Below are positions 40,797-53,376 of a DNA stretch of 64,000 nucleotides, in pieces. Under the pieces are notes generated by a model that ran no database searches, was not told the origin of the DNA, and saw only the letters and a program-made list of their open reading frames with translations. Position 1 is the first letter of the stretch. Each line of letters starts with the position of its first letter. The DNA is from Lophium mytilinum (taxonomy: Eukaryota; Ascomycota; Dothideomycetes; Mytilinidiales; Mytilinidiaceae): NCBI GenBank assembly GCA_010093605.1, contig MU004185.1, forward strand, positions 455,334-519,333. The letters are read 5' to 3'. Position numbers and translations under genes: made by a program.

Positions 40797-43700
40797 GGTG
40801 GTAAGATTAGAGGTTGGGTGTCAGGCTTGAGTAAGATTTCAGCTGGCGACGAGTGTTATGTGCCTGCCGGAAAGGGTAGTTGGATCCTGGGGTGTGAGGT
40901 TTGAGTTTCGGCGAAAAAAAGACGTTGAAGCCGTCGCAAAGATCGTCGCCTCCACCCGCAACGCCACAGCTCCAAAACACCACCTGCATGTGCGCATGCA
41001 AGACGTCACCTCATTGGGTCGTCGCGTATACTGCCCCTTTCGAATATGCATCCACACCTGCGACATGTTGTGGCCTGAGCAGGTAGTGAGACAGCGTGAG
41101 GATTACTGATGTCAGCGCCATGACATATTCGAGATTGGCGCCATCAAAAGTTTGTGGGGTAATTAGGAGCCTCCATGGTTATTGGTGTGAGCATTGGTAA
41201 CAGGGTCTGGTGGCTATAGTATAGTACTGGGCTTAGCATGCATAATGGTAGGTTACACGGAGTCTTAGACCGCCTCTCTTTCTCTTCAACTTTGGATTCT
41301 ACATTTTACGAGTCTATCCAGCTCCTCCGTTCGTCACTAGATTTCCTATCACGTCTTCAGTCTCATATACTGTACAGGGCGGCTTTAGCTATTCTCAAAC
41401 GGGTGCAAGCAGTTCAACATTTTGTTCATATGTCTGTGTGGCTTGTTGGAGAACTTCAGGCAGATTCAAAGCTCTATAAGCCAAACATAGTCAATTTATT
41501 GATCACGAACTCTCACTCTCTGTGGGAGAGAGTCAGTCAATGTCAGGGCGGGTCAAGGGGCTGCGGGTGAAGCCGCCGTACGAGGCCTCCACAACGTGCC
41601 CGAGAAGGAGCAGAATCCATGCTGGACCGGGGGAAGAGTCACGATGCATGGAATGTTCTCCACGACGCCCAAACGCACGTCTCACGGAAGAGGGGGCCGC
41701 CAGACATCAGCGGCTGACGCGGGATGCTGAGCTCCAGGCCTCAACCTGGAAAGCCACGCGCAGAGGGGTGAGGCCATCAAGCTGTTCTAGAAGGCTTTAA
41801 CAGAAGCTACGCCGTGAACGAGCTAGGGGCTGCCTAATGGCACAACGGCGTGAACATAGGCGCGCCAAGGCAGCGGCCGCATTTCTGAACCTGGCTGGCG
41901 GCAACACACACGTTTGAAGTGCCCATGCTGGCTTTTCTCTGGAACCATTCTTCGCGGATTTGACGTCCCCAGTTTCGTGGAAGGGAGCAAGCGAGCAGGC
42001 CATCGAACCCGCCCCTGGGCCCGCACTGCGCTCAGGCACCGGCGTCGCCGAACCGGACACCCCTCCCTGGTCGGTGCTTGATTGCTGCTGGGAACCAAGG
42101 TGCTGGGAGGAAACCGATGCCGAAGACCTGGAGGACTGCCGCATCACATGTGCCGAACCCGCCCTGCAATCTTCAATTCTCAAAGTCCTGACAAACGCCA
42201 GAAATAAAGCCCACCAATCACAGCACTTTCTCCGGCTACTGGACGAGCCGACTCCCGCCGCTACGACTCCATCTTGGAGCTGGTATGTGGCCTGGATGTG
42301 GTGAGGCACACACAAACTACACAAGTTCGATATATTGATACCCGCCAGCCCTATACACGTAACACTACGCGCGCATATAGTACCACCTAGCACTACGAAC
42401 AGGGCTGCAGCGCCACGCACGCGCTGTCTTCACAGTCGTCTTGCTGTGATGACGACGCCTGCGAGCCACTCACAACTGTGGAAGTAGCCCCTGGCGCTGT
42501 TCCACGTCCGGTCAGCCAGGAAGCAACCTCACTACACACCTCGCCATTCAGGACATCGCCTTGTATGTCCCGCTGCGGCATTCGGAGTTAAAAGCGTCAC
42601 ATCGCCGCTTGGTGGGCGGATTGCATCAGCACGACGGGAAGGATCCTTGCCCTGTCGCTTTGGGGTGCATCTTGAGCTCGTATGCATGCACAGAACCCTT
42701 CTAGCGTGGAATTGGCAATATTGTCAGACTATGCATTGCGGGCGCTCACCTCACGATGTCTGCTGGGCCCATCTCGTCGTCTCATGCCATTCAGGGCGCC
42801 ATGGTGTTGCACTCGCGGTCAGAGCATGTTGGATCGCGTGGAGGAGTGGTAACGACGAAGTGGACGGCCCGTGGCAGCGAATTCTGCCAAGTTGTTTCGC
42901 CGAGGCACTATGCTTGCGGCACGGAGGGATAGGTGCTCTGCTGGCTGCTCGAGCCCGATCACGGTCCCTTCGTCGACCCCTCGGAGAGATGGTCGATGGA
43001 ACGTCGAGGCCACGATATCTACAGTACCAACCAAAGGATCGACAGTGAAACACTTAGGAGGTAACTAAGTGCCAGTCCAATCAGGCGGTATGGATGTAAT
43101 TGCGGGCCGCGATATCTGGGTGCCTCGCAGCCAGGCTCACCATCACAAAAAGTGAGAGTCGCGCACTGACAGAAAGATACATACCTATTCACATCTGCAG
43201 TAGCACCGAATGGGCGAATAATTTTCATTTTAGCTTGGCTTAAGCGCACGGCTTGGCTTTACATGTGCTGCAAGTTTCTGAATTGAAATCTAGCAATGGG
43301 ACGTACAAGAATGACCTCTTGTATTAAAAAGCATTGGCCACCGGACTCTCACTTTTTGTGATGGTGAGCCTGGCAGCCTCAAACACGCTTCGGACCGGCA
43401 GCAGAGGAGTCCCACGCCGTCGCACGCCCTCATCATCAGGACCTGCCGTCCTGAGCGAGCCGGTCCCGAGCGCTTGATGTGCAGATGCCGTGTGTGAGCA
43501 TGGCGTGCCCCTTTCTGGGGGGGAAAAGTGGCCAGTTCGGCCGACGCATTCGTACCAAGAAATCACGGGGTGCGTATACAGCCCATTATATAGCAGCGAG
43601 GCGGCTGGCGGCAGTGGTGATTCGTCACGGCCTGGGCGTCGCCGTCTGGCACCGAGTGGGCAATTTACGGTCCTGGTTAGCTGGAGGTGCGGGTCCCAGT

Positions 43701-44720
43701 GGGCGGGCAGGCGGGCAGACGACGGTGCGAATATTGCGTGCAGGCCCCGGAATCCCAGCCAAAACCCAGGCTTCAGGACTGGCGTCTCGGGCCACACATC
43801 GCGATGGCGAGGTTGTTCCAACGGCTCGCCGACACAGACGACTGGAGCCCTTGAGGTCGCCTGTGTGCCTGTGCTCGCAGCCGCCACGGCCCTGGTGGAG
43901 GCGCTCTTTCTTTGACATCGTCTGCGCAACTCTGCGACAGGCCCTCCCCACTACTGCATCCCCCTCGAGCCTCTTGCACCATTAGTCCGCTCCCTCCATC
44001 GCATCGCTGTCTGCTCCCGGCATTTCCTGGGCTGCTGCTGTGCCGCCGAGCGCTGAGACGGTCGCCACGAGTCGCCCTCGCGCCCGCCCAGCTGCGTTGA
44101 AACTGGCATACGAAGGACTACTCGATTTGCTATTCCATCCTTCGCCTCAAGACACCCCACTGCCTGACGGCATTCTCCACCGTGCTCCTCCCAGGGCCTT
44201 CGCTCGGGCTCGGGTGCGCTTACTGGCAGACTAGCTGCAAGCCTGACTCTTGCGACTCCTGCTCCCACCAAAGAGCCTTGCTGACGCTGCACCTCTTTGG
44301 CCTCGTCCAGAGCCCGAGCATCTGATTGCACCCCCAGGAGACGTTTACGCCACCTGTGTACGCGACGAGCCACCAGCTGCCGCCGGGAGACACCCTGGCT
44401 CATCATATCACGTCCCCACTGCTCATCTCCAATGCGCGACGTCCCGAGACTGCCCAGCACAGCGGAGAATTTCAGAGCGAACGGCTTTTCTACTTGACAG
44501 ACTCGCGCCCCGGCCTCGCATTCCCAGCTTTTCCAGCCTTGCGGATTGCCGTTACCGTTAGACGGGCGTGCTATCGATTGGTCTTGTCGCCCGCCGACCC
44601 CAGATCGCTTTAACCCGTCTGGCATAACGCACCGCTGCGCTCCAGCACCAAACCCCAAGAACAACGAACGCCCCGAGAAGCCATTGTCATTCCTCCGACC
44701 TCACGTCGTACGTCACTACC
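40797..44720. other. Long divergent intergenic region
   Basis: 3.9 kb between the Cia2 gene and the Zn2Cys6 gene. Contains the inverted-repeat element at 43121-43383. Longer frames (41797-42420 minus, 43324-43929 minus, 43951-44664 minus, 43479-43985 plus) overlap each other, are GC-driven and have no family. The last kilobase is CT/GC-rich and may include a long regulator leader. Confidence 0.4.
43121..43383. mobile_element. Inverted-repeat element, about 260 bp
   Basis: A perfect 30-bp inverted repeat: CCAGGCTCACCATCACAAAA followed by AGTGAGAGTC at 43131-43160, and its exact complement at 43344-43373. Similarity extends outward a few bases (GCCTC on one side, GAGG on the other), so the element probably covers about 43121-43383. 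The interior (about 180 bp) has no supported ORF. Consistent with a MITE or a solo hairpin-forming insertion, unrelated to the CATAAGTC family. One copy was noticed in the window. Perfect arms suggest it is young or under conversion. Confidence 0.7.
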
Positions 44721-47700
44721 ATGGCTGGCGAATCCGCCGGGCGCCCGTTGCTGCCCCAGACTGCGCAGATGCAAAGCTTCACCTTTGCCCCGCCGACTCT
44801 GGCACCGCGGGAGAACCAGAGAAGTACGATGACATGCCGCCGTCCCGCTGCTGTGTCGCTGACCTGGCCCTGTAGACTATGTCTTCGTTGACGAGCACAA
44901 CCGGCACAAGCGCCTCAAGGGTAACTAATCTTGATCTGGCCTGCAGTGCGCCATGTTCTGTACTGATATGTGACAGTCATGCGAGCCTGTGAAGGCTGCC
45001 GGAGACGCAAGATCAAATGCGACGCGGCCACTACCAACGCATGGCCATGCGCTGCGTGCATTCGACTGAAACTCAATTGCGTGCCGCCGACTGTGAGTTA
45101 CGATAAAGACTACACGCCCGGATCGCATACCTTTGAACTAGAGCGTCCCGAATACGAAACCTCTCCCGTAGGCCAGGATGACTACCAGCGACAGCATGTC
45201 ATGTCCCATATGGGACCTGAAATGGCAAATGGGCTACCTCCTCCAGTCCCCGGAACATATGCCGACGGGATGAGAATGTATCAAACTGCGCCGTACATTG
45301 AACAGCATCAGCCGACAGAGCACCTGCAGTATTCGAACATGCCTCCACCAGCAGTTGTAGGCCAGGATCTCAGTTATCAGCCTCAGCCTATATACTCGGC
45401 ACCACCGGCCCCGCCTATGGATTCTCCTGGTTCGGACGGTGTGTGGCGCAATGATAATACTTCGAACCTGACTGACGCCCTGGGAGAGTTGAAGATTGAC
45501 TACACCGCCGTGGGTAAGTTGGTAACTGTGGCATCCGCAGTCTTTCCGGTATTCTAACGAATCTTAGCTCCATACATTGCGAACCAAAAGAAGTCCCTTG
45601 CCGAAGCTCCGGCATTGGAAGAGTACGAAATTCAGCTGCCACCACAAAATAGCCTGGATCATACCGTCCGGATCCCACCAGAAATGATGCCATCGGAGCA
45701 ACAGGCCCTGGATTACTTTGATTATTTCTTCACAAACATTCACCCTTATTGCCCTGTCATCAATAGGGCGTATTTTTACCAGCAATGGTCAACTGCTCGG
45801 GAATCAATTTCTCCGCTTATGCTCGAAGCAATTTTCGCTTGCGCTTCACTGATGTTAGAGGAGCCTGGAGCGGGGAACAAGTGGCTGGCTCTTGCGTCGA
45901 GTAAGATTCCAAGATGGCTATTCCTACTTGGCCTTTGCTGACCTAGGTAGAACATGAGGAGAGCTTCAGAGACGTGCCAAGACTGAGCACGATTCAAGCT
46001 ATGCTCCTCATCTTGAAAGCTAGGGAATCCGTCCCACAGCGCGGATATTTCTGGCGATCGTGGATGACGGTCGTGAACATGGTCGCAATGGCAAAAGAGC
46101 TTGACCTGAACGAACACTACGAGAATCATCAAATAGGCAAACACTGCGGCTCTTCGCTCCCTGACTGTCTGACGAAAACTAGAGTGTGGAACACTCTCTT
46201 CGTTCTTGAAATTATGGTCGGAGGACCTCAAGGTGGGTGGCCGTGTCCAAAAACTTGGGTTGGAGGATACTGACAGCGCCAAAGGCAGGTCGGACTTTTC
46301 TGTCGATGTGGACACCGTGGATTTCAGTATTCCTAGGCCCGTCCCCGGGCTCGATGATGCTGAGTATCAAGTATCTCGCCAGTTTGCTCATTACCTTCGA
46401 ATTGTGAAGAACGTCCAATTCACCACGGTTGCACACGGCAGGCTGAGGAAGAAGAGGAAAGACTGGGCTTTGGATCCCGAGTTCGTCCAGCACAACCAAA
46501 ATTTCCCTATTTGGCTAAGAGAACTTCCACACGACTTGCAGATCGCCTATCCCCCCGATGGATCTGCGCCTTGGATTCCGTCCCATTTTGTGGCCAATCT
46601 ACATTGCTATCATTTACTCTCTGTAATAATGCACCACAGGCCACAACTCCACATTCTTTCTGACTCGTTTGACGGCTCATGGAAGCAGCACATGATCATT
46701 TGCTACTCGGCAGCTAAGGATATGTGCAAGTTGCAAGAGGCGATTTTAAAGAACTATGGACTTCCTGGCCTGCTCTGTATGCAGAGAGGTATCAGCTTCA
46801 CGATATATTCTGTGCTCACATGCACTATGCTTCACTTGGTAGGTCATCACATCCATGTCCCACTTCTTCCACTCTAATGTCATAGGTTGCTATCACGTCT
46901 CCGGACCCGGAGCTTAGTGGTGATGCAAGGGAATTCTTCGTCAGGCACATGCGAATTCTCGAGACCTGCACACCTTCATGGCCCATGCCCGAGATGCATG
47001 AACAGGTCAACACGCTTCGACAAGCCTTTTCAGCGGATACGTCGAAAGCCTTTGCGCTGAAACCTAGTTTTCCATTCGGGAGTCCTCCGCCCCAGAGTAA
47101 TTCCAGCCCTTTGAGTACCGATGACGCATACCGGCCTCGAGGTCCAGGACCACAATCACCTTTGGAGCAACCAGGTCAAGTCCATTACCATGCCCATCCT
47201 ATCACTCCGCCGATTTCAGCAAGCGACTCGGACCCAAAGACTGACTCTCCCGTAGTTCAGTCTTTGGCCATGATGGCCGCTGGTCAGCGAACTCCCCAGA
47301 CCTCGAATCAGATCCAAATGCAAGAGCCGGTTCAATGGAACCCGACCAGGATATTCGAGTGAGTCTGAACACCTAAAATGCTCGGCCTATATATCACGTT
47401 GCTAATGTTCACAGTCAATGGAATGCAGCCTTTGGTACGCCCCCTCCAAGCACCTCGTCTCAGTCGTCCCCGCCTCTAAGACCACCGCCTCCAGGAACAG
47501 GATACGAAGCCAGGACGCCACAGGAGGCGAATCCACCAAACTATCAGCTCCCGGCCGTTTCACCCCATGTCGCCCAAGTCCCAAACATTCAGGCCCAATT
47601 GCCACCGCCAGTCAGTTACGCGGCGCCGCCTAATGCGTCCTACGTCACGCCGGGCATGTGGCAGGATGTTGTTGCCAGTTCCTTTGGTGGGGAAGGACTC

Positions 47701-47766
47701 AAACGTCGATGGGATTATGGAAATCCGGGGATGATGGACCAGCCACAGAGCCATAAGAGGAGATAG
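44721..47766 (+). CDS. Zn(II)2Cys6 transcription factor with fungal-specific TF domain
   Basis: Nuclear regulator, 892 residues in eight exons: 44721-44823, 44876-44920, 44977-45513, 45568-45900, 45951-46232, 46285-46838, 46886-47358, 47415-47766; introns 47-56 nt. Exon 2 encodes only 15 residues, NYVFVDEHNRHKRLK, a basic lead-in to the zinc cluster. Cluster: C-x2-C-x6-C-x9-C-x2-C-x6-C (RACEGCRRRKIKC, then PCAACIRLKLNC). A Pro/Tyr/Gln-rich linker follows. The middle-homology domain spans roughly 290-600 (QALDYFDYFFTNIHPYCPVINRAYF, TIQAMLLILKARE, RSWMTVVNMVAMAKELDLNE). The C-terminal ~200 residues are Pro/Gln/Ser-rich (activation-like), ending with a basic SHKRR. Exon 6 uses the acceptor AAAG|GC, which gives GGPQGRSDFSVD. 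The target pathway cannot be named from sequence alone. Confidence 0.9.
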
Positions 47767-49596
47767 GAAGCTCGTCAGAGGGGACGATATCTCGACTAGA
47801 TCTCGGCCATGGTGGAGAACGGGCAAGCCGCCGCTTCGATGCACGTCACTGATATCGCAGTAGCAGTTGACGTCCGCCTACAAGGCTTTGCCGCAACGCC
47901 AAATTCCTGACATAATTCTAGGCCATCGGCCACCGGACTGAATCACGACCTGATGAATTCTGCACCACAATCTCGACTCCTTCCCACAGCTGCAGAGGAC
48001 GTATCAGCTATGGAAGTTTGGATGCTTGCAGTAATATTACATGCCATATTTCATTTCGGTGACCGGCTATGGTTTTGGCGAAATTCAAAGAGCCCATTGT
48101 CGAGTGAGACTGCGGGGAAACTCGACAAAAGTTCCGGACTGCGAAGATCATGGAGCCGCCATGTCCAGCAATTTTGTATGCCCTCTGGTGCGACACGCCA
48201 TTATCTTACTCAAGGTTGGCGAATGTAGACATTGGGAGCAACTGTTGGGAACATGGGAAGAGAAGGGAACATTTCACGAATGAATGCATGATTCACAAGA
48301 GCATATAAGATCGCACGCACGTCTAGCATGTTCGTCTCAGTTTTTGTATGTTTCCATGTTCCAAAATCTGGCATGTCCAGTCGGAGTTTTTCTTTACAAA
48401 CGACCCTATCATGAACTGCTCACTACAGAACCGGGGCTTTTGTACAGTACTCCTCATTCGGCATCCCGGCATGGAGAGTTATGGAACTCGAGCATTGCAC
48501 TTTCTCTCCTTCAACGCTTTTTCTATCTGTCATGACTATTATCGCGCTTGACGTCTTTGTTTGTAGCCCGCCTAAGGCTCTATAGACCCTCCGTCTTGAA
48601 ACCCACGTATGGATAATCCCATCCAACACCCACCCTGGAGCACCGTCGTCGTCATCGCGTCAAAAGTAACCTTCACGTTGATCTCGATTACCGCATCCCC
48701 CGCATACCCGCTTCGCTCGCCGTGCACTCTAGGGAGTCCGTGCGAAGCACAATGGTCTAGAGGCTAACCGTCAGCCATGCCCACGCTGCCGCAGGGGGGG
48801 AAGCGGTGCGCTATCGCACCGCACCCGCCTTCCGCGCGCACGAGGCGCCGGGCGGGTTTCTGGGGAATGCACTGCGCTGATAACGAGCTAGTATTTCCTA
48901 ATTCCCGGCTGTAGCGCGGCGGCGGGTCATCTTCGTGCTTTGCCTCTCGCTTGTATGTATCCGGCAACTGCTGGATGATGAGAAAACACATATCCATATC
49001 CTAGTCAAATTCTCTGTGTATCTTCACTATCACTAGCCAAGCTATGGTTTGCAAGTATTTATCTTAGCGCTCGCCCTTCGCCCCTCTATACTTCGTGTGC
49101 GAGTCCTTCATAAGAGTCAGTCAAACGCTCGCATGTATGTACCCGAAGTACATACAGCACCCCACGATGCCGACTCAAGAAGCGCCGCCTCCTTCTCGCT
49201 TTAACGCTTTCCCAGCAACTTATACCCATGCACAATCATGAATCTATCTGGCAAAGTCCACGGAACCCCATCGCTAACCGGGTTCGAGGCGGCCTTGCAA
49301 CACTCCACCCGCACCTTGGCAACGCGCCAGCCATCATACGTTGTGGGCAGCCGCGGCGAGGGAGGAGGTTCTAGAGCGCTCGGCTGCCGCTTTCCCGAGC
49401 GTGCGCTGGAATTGCGCAGATACTGTAGGTGCGTATGTACATACATAAAGTAGATATCAGGGAATGGGGACGCTGGTGTGCTGGGTGTTTATTAGACGGA
49501 TTTCAACGGAATTACGCTAGTATCTGCACGGCGGTCAGCTAGGCTCGGAGGGGTAAGAGGTGTGCCAATTTTGGTGGTAACACTAACAAATTGGCA
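47767..49596. other. Intergenic up to the AT-rich block
   Basis: No supported gene. A minus-strand frame of 81 codons (49201-49446) ends in a coding-like stretch (GWRVAKVRVECC ... FMIVHGYKLLGKR) and might be the last exon of a gene cut by the neighbouring transposon; listed separately. Frames at 47953-48228 and 48284-48535 are unsupported. Confidence 0.4.
49201..49446 (-). other. Possible exon or remnant next to the transposon
   Basis: 81-codon minus-strand frame. Its last 45 codons have ordinary protein composition (TYDGWRVAKVRVECC, DGVPWTLPDRFMIVHG), while the start is poorly defined. The 5' side would run toward the RIP-degraded element 150 bp away, so a gene interrupted by insertion is possible. 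No family recognised. Confidence 0.25.
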
Positions 49597-52500
49597 CAGG
49601 GGGCTACCCTAGCCGCCATTAACGCGTGATTTTCATAAAAATTAGATTTTAATTTCCACCCGTTTAAGGCCTCTATATACGGCTTAGGCTGCCCGGCTTA
49701 GTATTATAGATTATAAGGTTATAGGTAATTAGCGTAGAGCCTCTAATAATATAGATTAGACGTTGTTTTAGTATAATAAGGTAAGGATTTTATCTACTAG
49801 CTATTAGCACCTATATCTTATTTAATTTTAATTATTTAAATGTATTAAAATATAGAAAATTATTATAATTCTTGCATTACTACCCTTATAGCCCTTCTAG
49901 GTAGTATTGCAGCTGCCGCGGCCGCTGCTATTAACGTTAGTAAGCTCGCGGAGCTATTAGATAAGGAAGAACATGCCCTCGCTAATAATAAGGCCGCTAA
50001 GATAGATAAGATAGAGGCTAAAGAGGAAGTTAATAAGGTTCTAGATAGCTTTATTTCTTAACTATGTAATCTACTACTATATAATTAGGTTAACTTTATA
50101 TACTAGTTTAATAATAAGCTTACTAATAAGCGCGCGCGCTTTAAGATGCGCTTTAACTGTAAGGAAATTAGACAGTTAGCTATACTTCTCTAGCTTAATA
50201 AGATTAAGTATACTTATAGGCGTTATTTTTATTTAATTCTCTTACTCTATATACTCCTTTAGCGCCTTTTAATACTACGCTACTTTAGTAATATACTAGT
50301 AGTATTTAAATATAGCTACTTATAGCTTTATACTATATTTAGAGATACTATTATCTTTCTTATAAATTAGTAGTAGTAGCGGCTATACTAGAATAGGCGG
50401 CAGCTTACGCGCAAGAAGCTAGAGGAGTATATAATAGCTACAGAACCTTATCTAGATATTAGTAAAGTCTAGAGCTATATAGATAGAACTACTCGCCTAA
50501 TTATATAGCTAAAGAACCTCTAGATCTAGTAGATAATATACTCCGGGTATAAAAAGCACTACTACCTTAAGTTCTAGTCCGTTATTACTCCTAACAGCAT
50601 AATCTAGTCTCTTGCTAGGCTATTTCTAGGTAGTACCGGCAACTTTATAATAATAGAGAAGTCCAGGCTATCTATAAAGCTAGTAGAGCTATATAGTAAC
50701 CTTCTACTAGAGGAAGTTTAGTATCTTTATAGTAATTCCGTATATATTAATAGATAGGGCATAATTAGTACCTTTAAAGGGAGGCTAAAGGAATATATAG
50801 CTTAGCGCCCTAATTAATATTAGTATAATAAAGAGATAGCAAGCCTATATATAGCTATTAAGCACGGCTTTAGTTTAGTATTAAAATACTAGAGTTTTAG
50901 TTTATTTAGGTTAGTAATAAGAATAGAATTATTGCCTATAAGAAGCTATTATATTGTTACTATGCTACTAATAAATTATTTAAGCTATTTCTAGGGTAAT
51001 TAGATAGCGGACGTGTATAATATAGGCACGCCTAATATTAAGAAGTACCTAGGCGTTAAGGAGGGCGTATAGAAGTATAGAATTAAGGTTATAGTAGGCT
51101 AAATTATAGTATTACTATACTTATATAGCCTTTCTATTTTATGCAGCCTTTCTATTTTATTACTAGTATGTAAACTAACGTTACTACTACCTATTACGCG
51201 AGAAATTAGCTAATTAGACGCGTTTATTTAGGTTTAGCTCCCGCTAGCTCGCAAAATAAGTAAGGAAAATTAAAACTCTATAGATAATATTAATTTTACG
51301 TCTACCTACTTTATATGTATAAAACTAATACTAAAAGTCTATTAATTTATTTAAAAACAACTAGAAAATATAGCTAATAGTTACCGCTATAATTTGCACT
51401 ACTTACTTTCTACCTGCAAGTAATAGCGTCTAAAATATATTAGTTATAAGAAGTAGAACTAAAAAAATAGAAGTCTCTAGGGGTATTAGGCCCTAAATTA
51501 AGGCTAGCTAGGCTAGCCACCTCTATAGGGCTATATTTCTCTGCTAATAACGCCCTCTTATTCTCTCCTCTATTAATAATACTCTCCTTTCTTTCTCTAT
51601 TATTATTAATCGCATGTTCTATATTACTAGCAACCTCGCTAAGAGTTCTACTATACTTAGCGCCCTTAGTTACCTTAGTTTAAACATAAGACGGCCGCTT
51701 AGAGTCTCTCTACATCTTTTCTATATTAGTAATCGCCCTCTTATAGTATAGTTAATTAGTAGTATAGTAGGACGCCTGCAGCTCCTTATAGTTACTTACT
51801 ATTTAAGTAGAATCTATTATAGCCTAGATAGAAATTACTAGGCCCTATATAAAGGCCTTAAATAACTCTCTCTATTCTACTATTATTCTCTTAATTTAAG
51901 CCTTAGCCTTAGCTACATAGCGCCTCTCTCTCTTATCTATATAAGTAATTTAATGCTTTTTAACCTCTTAACGCATGCGGTATATAGCTATAAACCCCCC
52001 GCGGCGTAGAGGTTCTCTACTAGGCCTCCGCTAAGGCCGCGGCGCCTCCTCTAGTGCATTAATATTATTAATTCCTTTCTTTATACTAATTAAGCGCGTA
52101 AGGTTAATAATAATAGCCTGCCGCTAGCTATTATAGGTTTATACCTTAGGCAGGCCTTAGAGCTTCTTTTTAATTACCTTATTTATATCTACCGCCTTTA
52201 TAATAAAGATGTTAAGCTACTATAGGTACTTATTATCTCTCTATACTATTCTAGTCTCCTCTCTCTCGCCCTTTTAGATAGTAATTCTCTTATTAATTTT
52301 ATTCTTTAACTAATTATATCTATTATAGAAGTTATAGCCGCGCTCTATACAGCCTATAAGCTTATTTATTATTACTACTATCCTCTTTACGTACGCCTTA
52401 AGCTAACGCTTACGGGCCTAGTAGCGGTACTAGTTTAGTAGCTTAATAAAGTAGAGCTATTTAGCCGGCCTTAATTACTTATATATCTCTAGAGAAATAA

Positions 52501-53376
52501 TATTATAGAAGGGCGGAAGAACTATTAAGGCGTTCTTATTCTCTATCTTAGGGTGCTTTTAAGTCTATAGAACGTTATCTATATTATTATCCAGCTTAAT
52601 AAGCTCTAGCTATTTATTCGCGTTAATCTTATAGAGCGCGCGGCGAGGCCCTAGAGCCTATAGAGGAGCCTATAGAGGCTATAGAGGTATTACTAAAGGC
52701 TTAGAGTAAGAAATAATTAGATAGAAGGGTAGCAGCGCGTATTATAGAACTGCGCGTAGCTATAGAACTACGCGCGGCTATAGAACTCTATATAGCTATA
52801 GAACTCTAAGCGCGGCGTTAAAAAGAGAGAAAATATTAGGCTAGTAAGAGGATATTATAATATAATAAAAATTAAGGTTTATATAGAGATTATAAGAATT
52901 TAAGGTAGAAGCTAATAATAGATTATAATAGGGCAATTCTACTACTAATAAAACAGTGTATAGATCTTTCTCCTCTTAAATATTTAGTTAAGGGCTTTCT
53001 ATAATATTTCTATATCTTCTACTTTCTCTCCTCTCTCTATATTATCGGCCGGCCGTTTTTATTAAAAATAGTATTAAAAATATAAATCTTATTATATATT
53101 TAACCTTCTATATAGTCTTAGGCCTCCTTTACAGCCTTATATATAGCCTTAGGCCTTAATTATAGTATAGGCAATTATAATATAAGAAAGTTAAGAATTC
53201 TTAAGAGGATCTATAGATTATTAGGGCTATAATAAGATAGAACAGGCTAGCAGCCTTATCTTAGCGGCGCCTTACTATATACGGCCTGCACAAGCTGCCT
53301 TAATTAGAGACCTTATCTAAGGTCTCCGGGCATGCAGGCCTTACGCTAGGTATACCGCTAACTAGGGGGCCCCCTA
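49597..53376. mobile_element. RIP-degraded DNA transposon block (PIF/Harbinger-like)
   Basis: About 3.7 kb of very AT-rich sequence with sharp edges. TpA is extremely frequent, CpA/TpG are rare, and CpG islets (GCGCGCGC) survive, the pattern left by RIP, which turns CpA into TpA. Candidate terminal inverted repeats: CAGGGGGCTACCCTAGCCGC at 49597 and the complement of TAGGGGGCCCCCTAGTTAGC near 53355-53375, imperfectly matched. The left half has transposase traces on the plus strand (next entry). The right half (about 51480-52900) has a second coding-like block on the minus strand, basic and Lys/Arg-rich, which might be the accessory DNA-binding protein of a Harbinger element. A short CTATAGAACT-type repeat lies at 52735-52810. 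All frames are riddled with TAG/TAA codons. The family assignment is moderate. Confidence 0.7.
50390..51075 (+). pseudogene. PIF/Harbinger-type DDE transposase remnant
   Basis: Plus-strand reading, with many stops that correspond to C-to-T changed Gln codons, shows the order expected of the DDE_Tnp_4 class: a SGYKKHYYLKF block near 50545 (the family has DGYK..LKFQ here), VITPNSII, GSTGNF, then SNSVYINR, STFKGRL and a late IAIKHGFSLVLK block near 50855 (family IAVEHGFG). The catalytic acidic residues appear lost or altered. It cannot encode an active enzyme; the many stops look like RIP rather than slow decay. Confidence 0.6.

Noticed and set aside
41797-42420. 207-codon minus-strand frame with a hydrophobic start
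   Set aside because: Ser/Ala/Arg-driven composition, overlapping plus-strand frames, no domain; likely chance in GC-rich intergenic DNA.
43951-44664. 237-codon minus-strand frame upstream of the Zn2Cys6 gene
   Set aside because: Three plus-strand frames cover the same bases and it runs antisense to the likely promoter and leader; no family.
48745-48820. tRNA-like text (ATGGTCTAGAGG)
   Set aside because: Only a weak A-box resemblance; no B box (GGTTCGANTCC) at the right distance and no cloverleaf can be drawn.
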